A stretch of DNA of 64,000 bases from positions 13,691,087-13,755,086 of the forward strand of contig CM053256.1 of the NCBI GenBank assembly GCA_028583405.1. The letters run 5' to 3'. Positions 35,765-47,361 of this stretch are shown one piece after another; within the stretch, counting starts at the first letter, position 1, and each line of letters begins with the position of its first letter. The notes beneath the pieces were generated by a model. It did no database searches. It saw only the letters and a program-made list of their open reading frames with translations, and was not told where the DNA came from. The position numbers and the translations under genes are program-made. This DNA is from Pogonophryne albipinna. Lineage: Eukaryota > Chordata > Actinopteri > Perciformes > Artedidraconidae.

Positions 35765-36482
35765 AGTCCTTAAAATCAAATCAAGTTTTATTTATATAGC
35801 ACATTTATAAACGATTTTTGGTCGAGCCAAAGTGCTGAACATAAAATAAAAATAGCCTACAGTAGAGACACTTTACAGCAAATACAACAGCACAGATTGT
35901 TCAGAATATCAGTATGAGAAAAACGACACCCTCTATCCTTAGACCCTCACATCGTACAAGGAAAAACTTCCAGAGAAAACCCACAGTTTAAGGGGAAAAA
36001 ATGGGAGAAACCTCAGGGAGAGCAACAGAGGAGGGATAAGAAGATGAATCCACGAGGATGTCAGCTACAATCCTGTGGAAGCCATCAGGGAAGCAGCATG
36101 ACGAGACCCAAGGCAGGACCGCAGAGACAGGTTCAGCCACGACCCGAAGTCCACGACTTAATCCAGAACTCAGGATAAAGGATCCAAGACACAGGACTAC
36201 AGCAAGAGGATCAGCCTCGACTCCGGTTCCCGGCGTAGATATAGATACAAAACAAGAAAAAAGATTTGGCTGGGTTAATCGGAACAAGAGAATACACAGA
36301 CACAGACAGAGAGGGAAAAGGTCATTGGATAAAAGTTATTCTTGATAACCCTCTAGAAAGATCTCATGAACTTCCCCACTCAATCTATCAAGACCCGAGC
36401 AGTTCTATTAGATATAGGATAAGAAACAGAGATAGGGAGCACAACAACCTATCTTTTCGTCAGATGCACTCCCCCGCTTATC
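35765..36482 (-). mobile_element. L2-type LINE 3' UTR fragment inside BEL/Pao
   Basis: Shares GGGAGAAACCTCAGGGAGAG with the 3' UTR at 24101-24547 and ends in the TTTATTTATATAGCAC-type tail at 35790-35805. No coding part is included. Confidence 0.6.
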
Positions 36483-36485
36483 TAA

Positions 36486-37221
36486 TGGCGCGTTTCCACT
36501 GCAGCGGGTAGCTCGCTTTAAGCGTGCCAAGCCGTGCGGGGCCCGTTTTTGGTTGCGTTTCCACTTGGCCTAGTTTTGGCCCGGGGCTACTTTTTCACCT
36601 TTTTTCTGGCCCGACTAAATCGTGGTTCTAGGGCCAGGAACAACCAGGCTGAGTATGCTAAACTAGAGAGAGAATCGCTGGCAAGGGGGCTACAACTACA
36701 ACAAGATGAACATATTTGACCGTGATTTAATTGTAATACACGTTTCAAAATGATGCCGAAGTAACAACATACTGATACCGGTTAGTAAAAACCATGAATT
36801 AATGCTTTGACAAGTCTGCAGACAGACGGCAGGCGAAAAACCCTTTTAAAATGCGTGTTTTCTAAATGGAGCTTGGCTAAGCTAACGTTATATATGCTCC
36901 AACCGTCCACACTCACAACAACGGCCTATACAGACATAAATAAACCAGCGACTGCATTCGCCATGACACAGGCAGTCTGTGGTTTGTACTTGTTTAACTT
37001 TTGTCTAGTTTCTGAACAGATATGAAGAGCTGAGTGCTAAGAGCTAACGGCTGTGTTGTTTTTTGGGGCGCTCATTGAAGATGACGTCACGGCTCCGCTT
37101 ACTATAGTAACTACCCCAGTTCCTAAACTGTAATGGAAGCGCAGCATTAAAGTGAGCCGGGCCTAATAAGGCCTAACCAAACCGAGCGAGGCCGAGCGAG
37201 GCCTGCAGTGGAAACGCGCCA
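36486..37221. mobile_element. Complete GTTTCCACTGCA MITE, 736 bp
   Basis: Starts TGGCGCGTTTCCACTGCAG and ends CTGCAGTGGAAACGCGCCA, flanked by TAA at 36483-36485 and 37222-37224. Best copy of the family in the window; the others are at 4120, 13480, 20134 and 34596. The 3-bp duplication suggests PIF/Harbinger-like mobilisation. Non-coding. Confidence 0.85.
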
Positions 37222-37489
37222 TAAGCGACTCTGTACCCCGTTACCCTCTCCAAGGCCATAGACCAGCAGAGGGAAAATGGGGGAAGGGTAAGGGTTTTTA
37301 AGAATAAACCGCAAGGGTCTAAAGGGAAAAAAGATGAAATATAAGGTACTATATTTTAAGTAATCCTATCTACTATTCCTATATTTGAATAATGTATAAA
37401 CTATTTAAAAAAATACTTTATGAAATCCTATGTTATGTTATAAATATTAAAATAAAGAACTAAATAAATGAATAAATAGATAATTAAAC

Positions 37490-38696
37490 AAAAGAGAAAA
37501 AGTGAGTTTTAAGTGTTGATTTAAAAAACCCCAGGGTCTGGGCCGACCTCACATAGAGGGGCAAAGTATTCCAGAGCCTAGGGCCAGCCGCTGCGAAAGC
37601 TCGATGCCCTCGGGTTTTAAGCCTGGTCTTAGGCACTATCAACAACAGCTGATCAGCCGACCTTAAGGCTCTGCCTGGGGTGTAGCGATGGAGGAGTTCG
37701 GCTATATAGGCAGGAGCCAGCCCATTTAGGGCTTTAAAAACAAATAAAAGGAGTTTAAAATCTATTCAGAACCGAACTGGAAGCCAGTGCAATGAGGCCA
37801 GAATTGGGGTGATATGGTCACGCTTTTTATGGCCAGTGAGAAGACGTGCAGCTGCATTCTGAACTAGCTGGAGGCGTCTAATTGAGGCCTGATCCATACC
37901 CACATACAGAGCGTTGCAGTAATCCAGTCTCGAGGTAACAAAGGCGTTAATAACCCTTTCTAGGTCTTTAAAAGATAAAAACGACTTGGTCTTAGCCAAT
38001 AGTCATATTTTGAAAAAGCAGGTCTTGACTACAGTGCTAACCTGCTTATCAAATTTAAAGGCGCTGTTGAAGGTCACTCCAAGGTTCATAACAGAGGGGA
38101 AGATATTTTTATTGAGGGAGCCCAGAATATCAACCGGGGAGACTGTTGGTTGGGGTCCAAAAAAGATGACCTCGGTCTTACTCTCATTAAGGGTGAGGAA
38201 GTTTTGGCTCAGCCAGGATTTAATCTCTATTAAGCAGTCCTTCAACTGCTGTAATGAGTTGGCATTTTGATTGAGAGGCAGATAGATCTGTACATCATCA
38301 GCGTAACAATGGAAGGGGATATTATGTTTTGTAAGAATTGAACCTAGGGGCAGTATGTACAATAGAAAAAGGATGGGGCCCAGAATCGAGCCTTGGGGAG
38401 CCCCACAGGTAAGAGGGTCTTTGGCAGAGGAGAAGACACCTAGCTGCACTGAGAAGCTACGGTCCGTCAAATAAGACCTGAACCATGCAAGAGCAGAGCC
38501 TGTAATGCCTGCGGACTGTTCAAGCCGTGACAACAGGATACTATGATCCACAGTGTCAAAGGCAGCAGTTAAATCTAACAGCACCAAAACAGCTGGGCTG
38601 CCTGAGTCGGCGGCTAGGAGCAGATCATTAAAAACTCTTAAAAGGGCTGATTCAGTACGATGCATAGGTTTAAAGCCAGACTGAAATGTTTCATGA
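37490..38696 (-). mobile_element. L2-clade LINE copy 2, reverse transcriptase
   Basis: Same LINE as 1-2864, starting at the palm (FQSGFKPMHRTESALLRVFN) and running through CYADDVQIYLP to the 3' end. Two in-frame stops break it: CGA to TGA at about 38003 (Arg after KTCFFKI) and AGA to TGA at about 37766 (after LPVRF). Its upstream end is joined in frame to a BEL/Pao piece. It lacks the minisatellite expansion of copy 1. Confidence 0.87.
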
Positions 38697-38697
38697 T

Positions 38698-38872
38698 TGA
38701 TAAAATGGGTCCAGAATTGATTAGCTACATCAGATGAAGTGTATCCAAGTGGTTTTGAATTGAGCATACCCTCAACCTCAACCAGTACAGTGGCAAAGAC
38801 TTCTTCTGACACTGGTTGGCTTCCAACAACAACCCGAAGAGCATTTACATGGTGTTTACTAGTGCAACACAA
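38698..38872 (-). mobile_element. BEL/Pao retrotransposon, integrase-side piece
   Basis: Encodes LRVVVGSQPVSEEVFATVLV, EVEGMLNSKPLGYTSSDVA and NQFWTHFINH. These match BEL/Pao Pol, except that the stretch normally between SSDVA and NQFW (several dozen residues) is missing, an in-frame internal deletion. The next BEL residues (YLPTLQSRQKW) are at about 35765-35740, after the nested L2 and MITE copies. Confidence 0.75.
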
Positions 38873-39730
38873 CTGTCAGTCCTCCTCAAACTAGTGCTAA
38901 TTATGAAGTATAGTGGTATTTATTAATTTCTCTATTGTTTTGGTTTGAGTTACTGAATGAGTGCTTTGTTTAATCATTGAAGACACGGTTGAATTGATCA
39001 AATCTAAAAGAAAAATTGTGATATCACGAAAAGAAAAAAAACATGTAAATGCAAAAAAGTGTAACCTACTTTATTCAACCATATGTACTTGTGTTTTAAG
39101 GCAGGATCACTGTACTGCATGATTTAACCCTTCTGTAAGGTTAAAGTGGAAATGCACATGGTCATGTTGAGGATTAATCCCTAGACACACCCAACAGACA
39201 TCAAAGAACTAGTTGCGATGTAGCCGACTGTTGCTTAGCCTTAAACACACTACAAAATCTATAGCCAAGGCCAAACTTCCATGTACGTTCTGCCCTGCGT
39301 GAGAGTAAATAACCCTCTATGATAAGGCTCGCTTTATATCTAGCTTTATTCCAGATGGCCATGTTGTTGTGAAAATATCCCATCAAATAATTAAAAAGAC
39401 ATGGGAAGAAAAAATTAAAGAGTCTCGGTGTATGTCCTCTTTTCACAAGTTGTTGTGCGTTTATTTTTATTTTGCACTGATTAGCTTGTGCTAAACAGCA
39501 AGACAGTGATTACTTTTGCCCACAAGCTCCACGAGAATATACAATTATGAATCAAAAGCGGAGCCTGTTGTCTTGGGCCTAAAGTGCCAACATTTTGGGC
39601 ACACCTCAAAAACCAGGGCAACAGATGCCCACAGAGGGTCCAACATTGAGGATGGCCGATAACTGGCTTGGTGTGTCGGAGCCATAAAGCATGCTTTTCA
39701 AAACCAGTGGAAATAGTCTATGAATCTGCA
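38873..39730. other. Intergenic, nothing supported
   Basis: AT-rich sequence with no coding frame or inverted terminal repeat that I can defend. Confidence 0.4.
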
Positions 39731-39734
39731 GTCA

Positions 39735-40320
39735 CAGGAAGTCAGAATCAGATTACCTTTATTCGTCCCACAGAGGGGCTATGTACATTTGTTACAGCAA
39801 GAAAAGAGCCAAAGACAGCATAATATTACCCAAGAAGCATGCATTAAAAAAATATTAAAGATACAAAATTAAAAAGAAAAATTACACAATTTACAAAATA
39901 TACATCCTGTAACAGTTCGGAGATATATCAGCCAGGTATATTGCACAATTATAAATGGCATATATATATATTGCACATATATTTCACATAATTGGTATTG
40001 CACAACAAGGGGTGTTATAGTCTGTGTTGTCGGTGTGTGGGGGTCTACCAGGGTCCATGATGTCCTATCTCTCCGTGAGACAGCGGGGGTGCAGCAGCCT
40101 GTCACTGAAGGAGCTGCACAGTGCGGACAGGGTGTCCTGGAGGAGTGGGACACATTGTCCAGCAGGGAGGACAGCTTGGCTGCCATTCTCCTGTCGCCCA
40201 CCACCTCCACAGTGTCCAGAGGACTCCCCAGGACAGAGCTGGCCTTCCTTATCAGTCTGTTTAGTCTCTTCCTGTCAGCAGCCGAGATGCTGCAGCCCCA
40301 GCAGGCCACACCATAGAAAC
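39735..40320 (-). mobile_element. Rex1-like LINE C-terminus and 3' UTR
   Basis: Minus strand encodes GVACWGCSISAADRKRLNRL, RKASSVLGSPLDTVEVVGDR and KLSSLLDNVSHS, then frameshifts. The 3' UTR (read minus) contains the CCCCTCTGTGGGACGAATAA motif typical of these LINEs, at 39758-39777. Confidence 0.82.
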
Positions 40321-41155
40321 ATGGTTTCCTCTTTCTGGCAATCAGGGCTGTGTCTGTTCATCTTGCAGCGCAGAGGCTATCTCAGGTGCTCTTTGGTTAA
40401 CTGGGAGAAAAACAGGCCAAGGCATCACTGACCAAGCCTTATCTTGCCTTACGAGCTTTCAGTTCAGAACTCATTGAAAGAGGCCTGCTTAGGCCTTTTT
40501 CTAGCTGGACCATGATGCCTAAAAACCCCACCCCAATATTTTGTAGGAATTACCATTTGTCATTACAAAAACGAATGTTGCTCGCTTGATAGCCTAGTTA
40601 GTACATATTGTATAGCCTAGACCAGTGGTTCTCAACCTTTTTACACCAAGTACCATCTGAGAAAATAGTTGGCTCTCCGAGTACCACCCTATGACCAATG
40701 TTAAAATACAGTCTGCACAGTTCATGCAGGACTCGGAGGCAAATGTATTCATAATAACATTATTTATTGTCAGCCACATGTACCTCTCTCTCTCCTCTCT
40801 GTCTCTCTCCCTCTCTCTCTTTATTTTTTAATTAATGTTATTCAATCAAGCCTCAAACTGATGGCACTTGTCCCTATAGCCTGTTTTAAATTTAAGTTGT
40901 CTGAGGTCCTTACGGCCAGCTGCTCTTGCAGTAATAAGTAATGTACCTTACTGTACCAAATGTGCACAATGTAGTGACTGCTTTTCATGTTTTGTTTACT
41001 TAGTTGTGTTTTCTGTATTTTATATTTCTGTGTTATGTGTAAAGGTTAAATAAAAATAAATATATATAATTTTTATATGTCAGATTCCTCCGCGTACCAC
41101 TAGCAGGAGCTGGCGTAATTTACTAATTGTGTATGTTTTTGTGTGTGATTTACAG
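40321..41155. other. Intergenic DNA upstream of the first zinc-finger gene
   Basis: Holds a CT-rich microsatellite (about 40783-40821) and a relic with TGGTTCTCAACCTTTTTACA (40626-40645), a hAT-type terminal motif. No gene. Confidence 0.4.
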
Positions 41156-41168
41156 GAGACCTCCTTTC

Positions 41169-41195
41169 ATGACCGCACCACCTGGATTGCCTTGA
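41169..41195 (+). promoter_or_regulatory. Short uORF in the leader of ZF-A
   Basis: ATG followed by eight codons and TGA (MTAPPGLP), ending 16 bases before the main ATG in the same exon. Such uORFs often reduce translation of the main frame; the effect here is inferred. Confidence 0.45.
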
Positions 41196-41211
41196 CTGTT
41201 TGGCTTCCACA

Positions 41212-44184
41212 ATGCTTGGTCTACAGGGAAGTACTTCAACCCCCAAGATGTATCGTTGTGTGGCATGTTCAGCCACCTTCCCTGGATTGGCCTCTTTGCT
41301 CGTACATCAAGCAACCCATGCTAGTGTACTCCCCAAGGTCTCTTCCCAGCCACAACTGAATGTCAGCCCTCCTGAAACACTGTTTGGAAGTATGAACTCA
41401 TCCAGTGAGCAACCCGGTCCACTCTTGCCTGAGTGCCCTTCACCTTTTTGTTATATTTGTGATTGTGGAGAAGAGTTTCAGGACTTCAGTCTAATGCTGG
41501 AACATAAGCAGTCACATATCCCTGAAATCCATCTACTGCCACCTCCGAATTGTAATAGTGCTGCCTCTAGTAAAATAGCATTCGATAAAGATTTACCCTC
41601 CCTGCATGTACCAGAAGAAACACAGCCAGATTTGGCCCTTAGTCTCCCCTCTACCTCAAGGTATCCAGATGTTGAACTACCCACGTTAACAGAACATAAA
41701 TCAAATGGAAGCCTGGAGGATGGCATTGCCATAGTAACCACTCCTCCAGGCCAAAGTACACCTTCTCAAGATGAAGGTGAGAAACAACTTGAGAAAATAT
41801 CAGGCCCAGCAGAGCTCATACCACAGACTGTTGAGGACATGCATGTGCAAGACCAAACACATTCTGTTCCCAGCAGCATGAAGGGTGAGTTCTTGCCTAA
41901 AAATAACGCTTTAATGAAGATGCTCGCAACAGCATACATGAAGCACTCGCCACAGCCACTGTCTGAGAATGAAGACGATAACACTGTTACCCCCAAACAA
42001 GAAGTGGTCCCCGTTGATATAACAACAGAAGCTAAAACTGAAGAGCCCCCAATCAACAATCTTTCAATTTTACAGTTGAGGCGGCTGCTTGCAAAACCCG
42101 GTATAAAGACAAAAGCTCCATCCATCAGCAGAATTCTTGAATCCAGTAGAAAGAAGGTTGTCTCTCTAACTAAGACTTTATCCCCCGTAGTGGTTCTTGA
42201 AACCCGCCAAAAGCTCATGGATCCTGGCAGTAATGGCACATATGGGAGATATCAATGTGGCCGCTGTCGAAGGGTCTTTCAAGATGTGGACAAACTTGCA
42301 GAGCATCATTTCTTGCACAAAAAAGAGAGGATTAAATGTTGCCGTCGCTGCAAACAGCTGATCATTGGGCGGCTCCCTTTACCTGATAATCATGTATGCC
42401 CTCGTTCAGGAAACAACGCCACACAACCTTCAAGCTCTCTTAAAAAGAACTTACCATTTGCCAAAAGAATAGTTCCATTCCATAGCGTGAACAATTCAAA
42501 AAAAACGTTCTTTTGTCCAGTGTGCAAGCACAACTACGCTCGGATGTGGAACCTCAAAAAGCATAAATGCCAGGGACCAACGTCAGCCCCCTTTACGCAG
42601 AAAAAACCCTTCTCTTTCGCTAGGACTCAACTCTCCAAGAGTGTTGCCGTGGGAACTGAACTTACTGGTCGTATCAAGGTCGAGTTGACCTCTCCTGATT
42701 CGGAGCAGTCTGCAGTTTCTCAATTGGCCTGGGTTCATCCAGCAAAACGCTTCTTACCATTTCCCCCCAAATCTACCACAAGGGAACAGCACAAGCAAGG
42801 AGAAGAAAACAGCAGCTGGGATGCTGCAAATGAAATGGAAGACGGTGATGAAGGGGAGTGGACAATGCCCTTGGATGATGAAATGGAGGTGCTTAACTCT
42901 ACAGAGAAAACTGATACTGATGGAGAGGTGAATAATGCTGTGACACGCGAACATCAAGGGACGTCGCTGCGCTATTTTGTCAGAGATGGTCTAAAACGTT
43001 ACCCTTGTAACCGATGTCAGAAAACCTACAGTCGGCAATCGACTTTGAGGCGCCATCTACAGCTGTGTGGATTTAGGCCACGTGGATCTGGCACTGTAGC
43101 ACAAAGTGGAAGTCATGGTGCCAGTTCCCTAGCTGCAAACAATATGAAACCAATGTTTGCCTGTTTTGCATGTGGGAAGGAATTTAACCGCAAAGATAAC
43201 ATGATGGTTCACAGTAAGAAATGTCATTTGCAACAAAAAATCCCAGACGGAGGACAGGTGGGTAGAGAGACTGTGCAGCAGAGTATGTCAGGCAATGCAA
43301 CAGAGGAGGATGATGAAAGAAACTGGGGCATCATGTCACTGCCCTCCGTTCTTCCAAGAAGGGTGACGTGTGAGTGCGGGGTGGGATTTACATCTCCTAG
43401 GCTTCTCTTGGTGCATCTGCAGAAACATGCACAGGAATCCTACACATGTCCGACTTGTGGAGAGACTGTCAATTCCTGGGCAGACTACGAAGTTCACCTT
43501 CAGATCCATATGCATCCTCATCACCAGCTGCTGAAGGCACTAAAACCACAACGATCACAACCATTATTGCTTCGTTTTCAGCAGCTGCCGCCTCAGCAGA
43601 AGCCTCAGCAGAAGCCTCCTCCTCAGCAGAAGCCTCCTCCTCAGCAGAAGCCTCCTCCCAAGCAGAAGCCACCACCTCGGCCAGTGCATCAGCCCCCACA
43701 GAAGCAGCCACGCCCGCTGCAGCTTCCAAATCAATCAAAGAAGCAGCCGCGCATTGTGTGCACCCGATGTGGGAACACCTTTTCCTCTCGCTGTTCCCTT
43801 CGGCGACACGTATCCTGGAACCGCTGCAAAGGTGTGCGTGCTACCAATGCCGCAAACCCACCCAAAACGTTCCAATGTTCAAAATGCAACTCTGACTTCC
43901 CGAACACAACTAGTCTTATGTTTCACCAGAGGAGTGGTGCTTGCAAGCCTGCCATCAAGCCTGTGCGTTGCCCTGTTTGTTTTCGCTGGTTTGGCACTGT
44001 GGACGGATTGCAGAGACACCTGCTTACTCACAAGCCGTCTGAATCCAAACAGTCTGAATCATATCGCTGTGATGTCTGTCAGGGTACTTATTCAAACTTG
44101 AAATCACTCAAAAACCACCGCAGGAGGATCCATCGCATCATGGCTGGGGACACCACACCCAAAACGCAACAGCTGACTTTCTAA
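41212..44184 (+). CDS. C2H2 zinc-finger protein, 990 aa (gene ZF-A)
   Basis: Probable nuclear DNA-binding regulator; target unknown. A 3' splice site (TTTACAG at 41155) starts the exon, and the first in-frame ATG with A at -3 is 41212. Finger-like units lie near residues 14-36, 77-100 (CDCGEEF, lacking the first canonical Cys spacing), 347-369, 375-397 (CRRCKQL, degenerate), 433-453, 597-619, 649-672, 719-740, 744-766, 848-872, 887-911, 918-940 and 950-973. They are spread out and lack TGEKPY linkers. An acidic stretch lies near 535-575 and a Pro/Gln/Lys repeat near 790-840. IKVELTSPDSE resembles a SUMO-type site. The whole coding region seems to be in one exon. Module order is shared with the gene at 49359. 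I do not recognise an orthologue. Confidence 0.88.
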   Translation: MLGLQGSTSTPKMYRCVACSATFPGLASLLVHQATHASVLPKVSSQPQLNVSPPETLFGSMNSSSEQPGPLLPECPSPFCYICDCGEEFQDFSLMLEHKQSHIPEIHLLPPPNCNSAASSKIAFDKDLPSLHVPEETQPDLALSLPSTSRYPDVELPTLTEHKSNGSLEDGIAIVTTPPGQSTPSQDEGEKQLEKISGPAELIPQTVEDMHVQDQTHSVPSSMKGEFLPKNNALMKMLATAYMKHSPQPLSENEDDNTVTPKQEVVPVDITTEAKTEEPPINNLSILQLRRLLAKPGIKTKAPSISRILESSRKKVVSLTKTLSPVVVLETRQKLMDPGSNGTYGRYQCGRCRRVFQDVDKLAEHHFLHKKERIKCCRRCKQLIIGRLPLPDNHVCPRSGNNATQPSSSLKKNLPFAKRIVPFHSVNNSKKTFFCPVCKHNYARMWNLKKHKCQGPTSAPFTQKKPFSFARTQLSKSVAVGTELTGRIKVELTSPDSEQSAVSQLAWVHPAKRFLPFPPKSTTREQHKQGEENSSWDAANEMEDGDEGEWTMPLDDEMEVLNSTEKTDTDGEVNNAVTREHQGTSLRYFVRDGLKRYPCNRCQKTYSRQSTLRRHLQLCGFRPRGSGTVAQSGSHGASSLAANNMKPMFACFACGKEFNRKDNMMVHSKKCHLQQKIPDGGQVGRETVQQSMSGNATEEDDERNWGIMSLPSVLPRRVTCECGVGFTSPRLLLVHLQKHAQESYTCPTCGETVNSWADYEVHLQIHMHPHHQLLKALKPQRSQPLLLRFQQLPPQQKPQQKPPPQQKPPPQQKPPPKQKPPPRPVHQPPQKQPRPLQLPNQSKKQPRIVCTRCGNTFSSRCSLRRHVSWNRCKGVRATNAANPPKTFQCSKCNSDFPNTTSLMFHQRSGACKPAIKPVRCPVCFRWFGTVDGLQRHLLTHKPSESKQSESYRCDVCQGTYSNLKSLKNHRRRIHRIMAGDTTPKTQQLTF
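43596..43680 (+). repeat. 18-bp coding repeat in ZF-A
   Basis: Three to four tandem units of about CCTCCTCCTCAGCAGAAG encode a PPPQQK repeat between two finger groups. It is likely a length-variable flexible linker. Confidence 0.75.
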
Positions 44185-44461
44185 TCACATTTTAGTTTCT
44201 AAGTAGACATGTGAGGGGTGCATTAAAAACAGACCACATTTTTCATTTGTTGTATTTTTCCATATGTGCCAAAAGGTGTTTTTGTTTTTACTGCCCATGT
44301 TACAGTGGTATTGAAGCTTGACATTGTTAAAAAGACGATGCTATGGTATGCTGTAAATAGTTAGATTTAGTTAATCAATTGATTACATAACCTCATTGGC
44401 CTGTAAATAATGAAACCTTTACCACAGATTTAGTGATGTAGCTCATTGTTGTTCCTGGTTT

Positions 44462-44467
44462 AATAAA
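44462..44467 (+). terminator. Polyadenylation signal, ZF-A
   Basis: AATAAA 278 bases after the stop codon, the first such hexamer in the 3' UTR. Confidence 0.55.
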
Positions 44468-45319
44468 CATCCTAGTAAGTGAAACATGTACGTTTTTATA
44501 ATTGTGTACAATATGGGATATTATCTTAAACTCTTCAAAGCAAGCAATGGATATAATTGTATATATGTATATGCCTCCACATTATGTATGGACAGTAAAC
44601 AAACTCATCACTGAAATAGTCTTAGTCAGGGTACGTTAATAGTTGGGCAAAGCGAGCAGCCCAAAACGTGGTGCTCCCAAAAGCTCCAGGTTTTTCTCTG
44701 TTTAAACTTGTTTCTGCTTGTTTAGGAATGCTTAGGGGTAGGTATATTTAAAACATAGCAACAACTGACAGGGTGAGATCCTTAAGGTGGCTCATACTTC
44801 CTTACCTGATAATGAGCCCTTGTTTTGAGGTCCATCTTTGCAAATGTTAGTTATTTTATTTCATTTAGAGTCTGTACTTCAGTCCATTAACTAAGCTCTA
44901 TCATAATTGTATCCTAGCAGGTTACCATTGTATTTGAACAAATGTAAGGTTTAAAGAAAAGTTCTCATTACCTTAGTCTTGGAGTAATAACTGGCTAATA
45001 AAAACATATGTTGATGTGTTGATTGAAGTGAATGGTCATTTATTCCATATTTACAGAGGCCTTCTAATTGTTGTTTTCTGAATCAGATTTGTGTTTGTGT
45101 CTTGAGGTTGGAATCTTCTTCCAAACAAGGTTTGTATTAAACTAAATTCTTAAATATTTGTTACATTTGACATAATACTTTTATAGAATCCATCTAGAGC
45201 TCTGAAATGGGACACTAAAAATGATAATCACTGCCTAATGAATGTACTTTGGTTAAGGAAAACAACATTTAATAAACTATGCTGACTGTAAAAAAACTAC
45301 TATTAGTATTACATTGCAT
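44468..45319. other. Intergenic DNA after ZF-A, nothing supported
   Basis: AT-rich sequence with further AATAAA hexamers (for example near 45270) that could be alternative polyadenylation sites of ZF-A. Confidence 0.35.
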
Positions 45320-46240
45320 TTAGCTGACGCTAATGACGATTGAAGCAGAGAAAGAGGAGAGGAGAGCCTGATAGGTTAGGAGGTCGTCATGGTGTTTGGA
45401 TTTCCACCATTTCCGCTCTGCTGCCCTAAGGATGGTTCTATGAGCACGCATTGCGTCATTTAGCCAGGGAGCAGGAGGGGACTGATGAGCCTGCCGACAT
45501 GTGAGAGGACAGAGAGAGGATGAAAGAGTAGAGAGGAGAGTTTCTGCAGCAGAGTTTGGAGGCAGAAGTTGGAACGAGTCAGAGGAAGGGAGGGCTGAGA
45601 GCACCGATGAGGCAAGGGTAGAGAGGGAGAGGGAACGAAGGTTTACGGTGGACAGACCTGTGCAGAATTAGAAGAGGTTAGTTTGTTATGTTTGGAAAGG
45701 GGTAGAGCGAATGAAATGAAAAAGTGATCGGATGTGTGAAGTGGGTTTACAGAGAGGTTAGAAGTAGTGCAGTTCCTTGAGAATATGAGATCAAGGACGT
45801 TGCCAGCTTTATGAGTTGGTGGGGATGGAGACAGTGAGAAAGCGAAGGCGGTTAAAATAGATGTTAGTTCATATATCTTCCCTGTCTGGAGGTTGAAGTC
45901 TCCGAGAAGTACAGTGGGAGGGCCAGTTTCTGGGATGTGTGAGAGGAGATTATCTAATTCCTCCAAGAAGTCCCCCAAGGCGCCTGGTGGACGGTAGAGA
46001 ACAACAATGGTTAATTGTATAGGATGGGTTACTGTGACGGCATGGAATTCAAAGGTGGAAGGAGTGAAGTTAGGTAGCTTGAAGAGGGAAAAGCTCCATT
46101 TGGGAGAGAGCAGGAGACCAGTGTCACCTCCTCTGCCAGTGGGTCTGGGTGTATGGGAGAAGGAATATGCTGTGGAGAGAGCTGCTGGGGTGGATGTGTT
46201 GGATGGAGTAATCCAGGCAGGGCCGCCCCAGGCCAACTTG
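45320..46240 (-). mobile_element. LINE endonuclease fragment
   Basis: Minus strand encodes an APE-type endonuclease end: GRGGDTGLLLSPKWSF, IQLTIVVLYRPPGALGDFLE, VLLGDFNLQ and LHTSDHFFISF. After a frame break it continues with PPAPWLNDAMRAHRTILRAA, the linker before the reverse transcriptase. The palm is missing, so the piece is an internal fragment of an L2- or CR1-like LINE. Confidence 0.82.
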
Positions 46241-46259
46241 GGGCCCCAAGCGACATTGT

Positions 46260-47361
46260 GAGATGAGGCCCCCCAACCGACAGGAGTGAAACATTTATTA
46301 GGCTACTTTGTAAATATAATTCCTGTTTATTATTATTATCAACACAGTTACTTTTGTATACAGTGAGGTAAATGGTAAACGTGCATGTATGTCGTTCAGT
46401 ATGCGTTTACAGGTGAATACGTCTGCATTTCCTGCCAAATACTAGCCTCAAAAAGATTAAAATATAATTAATGCAAATAAACTACTTCTACTAATAATAA
46501 TAATCATAATCAATTCAATAATATAAATACTATATTATTTTATCATAATATAGTCAAGACAAAACATGCTTATGACATGCTCAAAAACTGATATTTCTTA
46601 AATCTGTATTCAAATGTACCCACACATTTCTATCAGTATTTCTCTGTGTTGTGGTTGACATGATGACTGTTAGGAGTTAAGGGGAGAAGCTGAGCATCAC
46701 CATGAAATGTGCAAATTGATAAAAATGAATAAAAGGGGAAAAAATGCTTCATGTTTTTTAAGCTGTAAACTTGAACTGTTATGTAAGCCAACTAGACAGA
46801 CAGTTTATCACTCTTCCTCCTGTACATTAGCAGATAAAAGGCATAACATACTTGAATGAATGTTAAATAAAGAATGCTGGAAATAACTGCATCTCCATTA
46901 GCCTATATGCTATGCAGAGACTGCCTTCTTCATGTCGTAAATTGCAGCTGATGTTTTAATATGGCAATTGGCAATTTGACTTATACAACATTCGCAAGTT
47001 GTACATTTGACTCATACAATAACCCACCTTCGAGTGATGCTCTAGTTTCTTCATGTTTTGTTTTTTTCCCCTCTTGCTTGCGCCGGACTGAAACTGTCTT
47101 TTCACCGACATCTCTTCACCTGCACCAGTGGCCGTATCAAAGCCGTGATTGGTCAGATGTCGATTCATTGCAACGGTGTCGGGTTACAGACGTGCTCCCC
47201 TTGTCACCTCTCACTCTCACTCTCGCGGCCACAGGCCGCCTGTAACTAGATGTTGGATCGCAGTAGAGCATGTGGGATAGACGAGAGCAGACCGGTTATA
47301 TCGATTAGGAGATACACAGAGCCAGTGATAATTGCGAGAAGACACATGAACAGGAATGGAG
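46260..47361. other. Intergenic, nothing supported
   Basis: AT-rich DNA. 46216-46260 contains GGGCCGCCCCAGGCC, which resembles a decayed transposon end, but no partner was found. Confidence 0.35.

Noticed and set aside
41200..41211. Start of ZF-A four codons before the ATG
   Set aside because: That position is TTG; the first real ATG in frame is 41212. For the same reason ZF-B is not started at 49293, which lies in the intron before the acceptor at 49305.
43446..43895. Ala/Ser/Glu-rich frames on both strands
   Set aside because: They are shadows of the Pro/Gln/Lys coding repeat of ZF-A.
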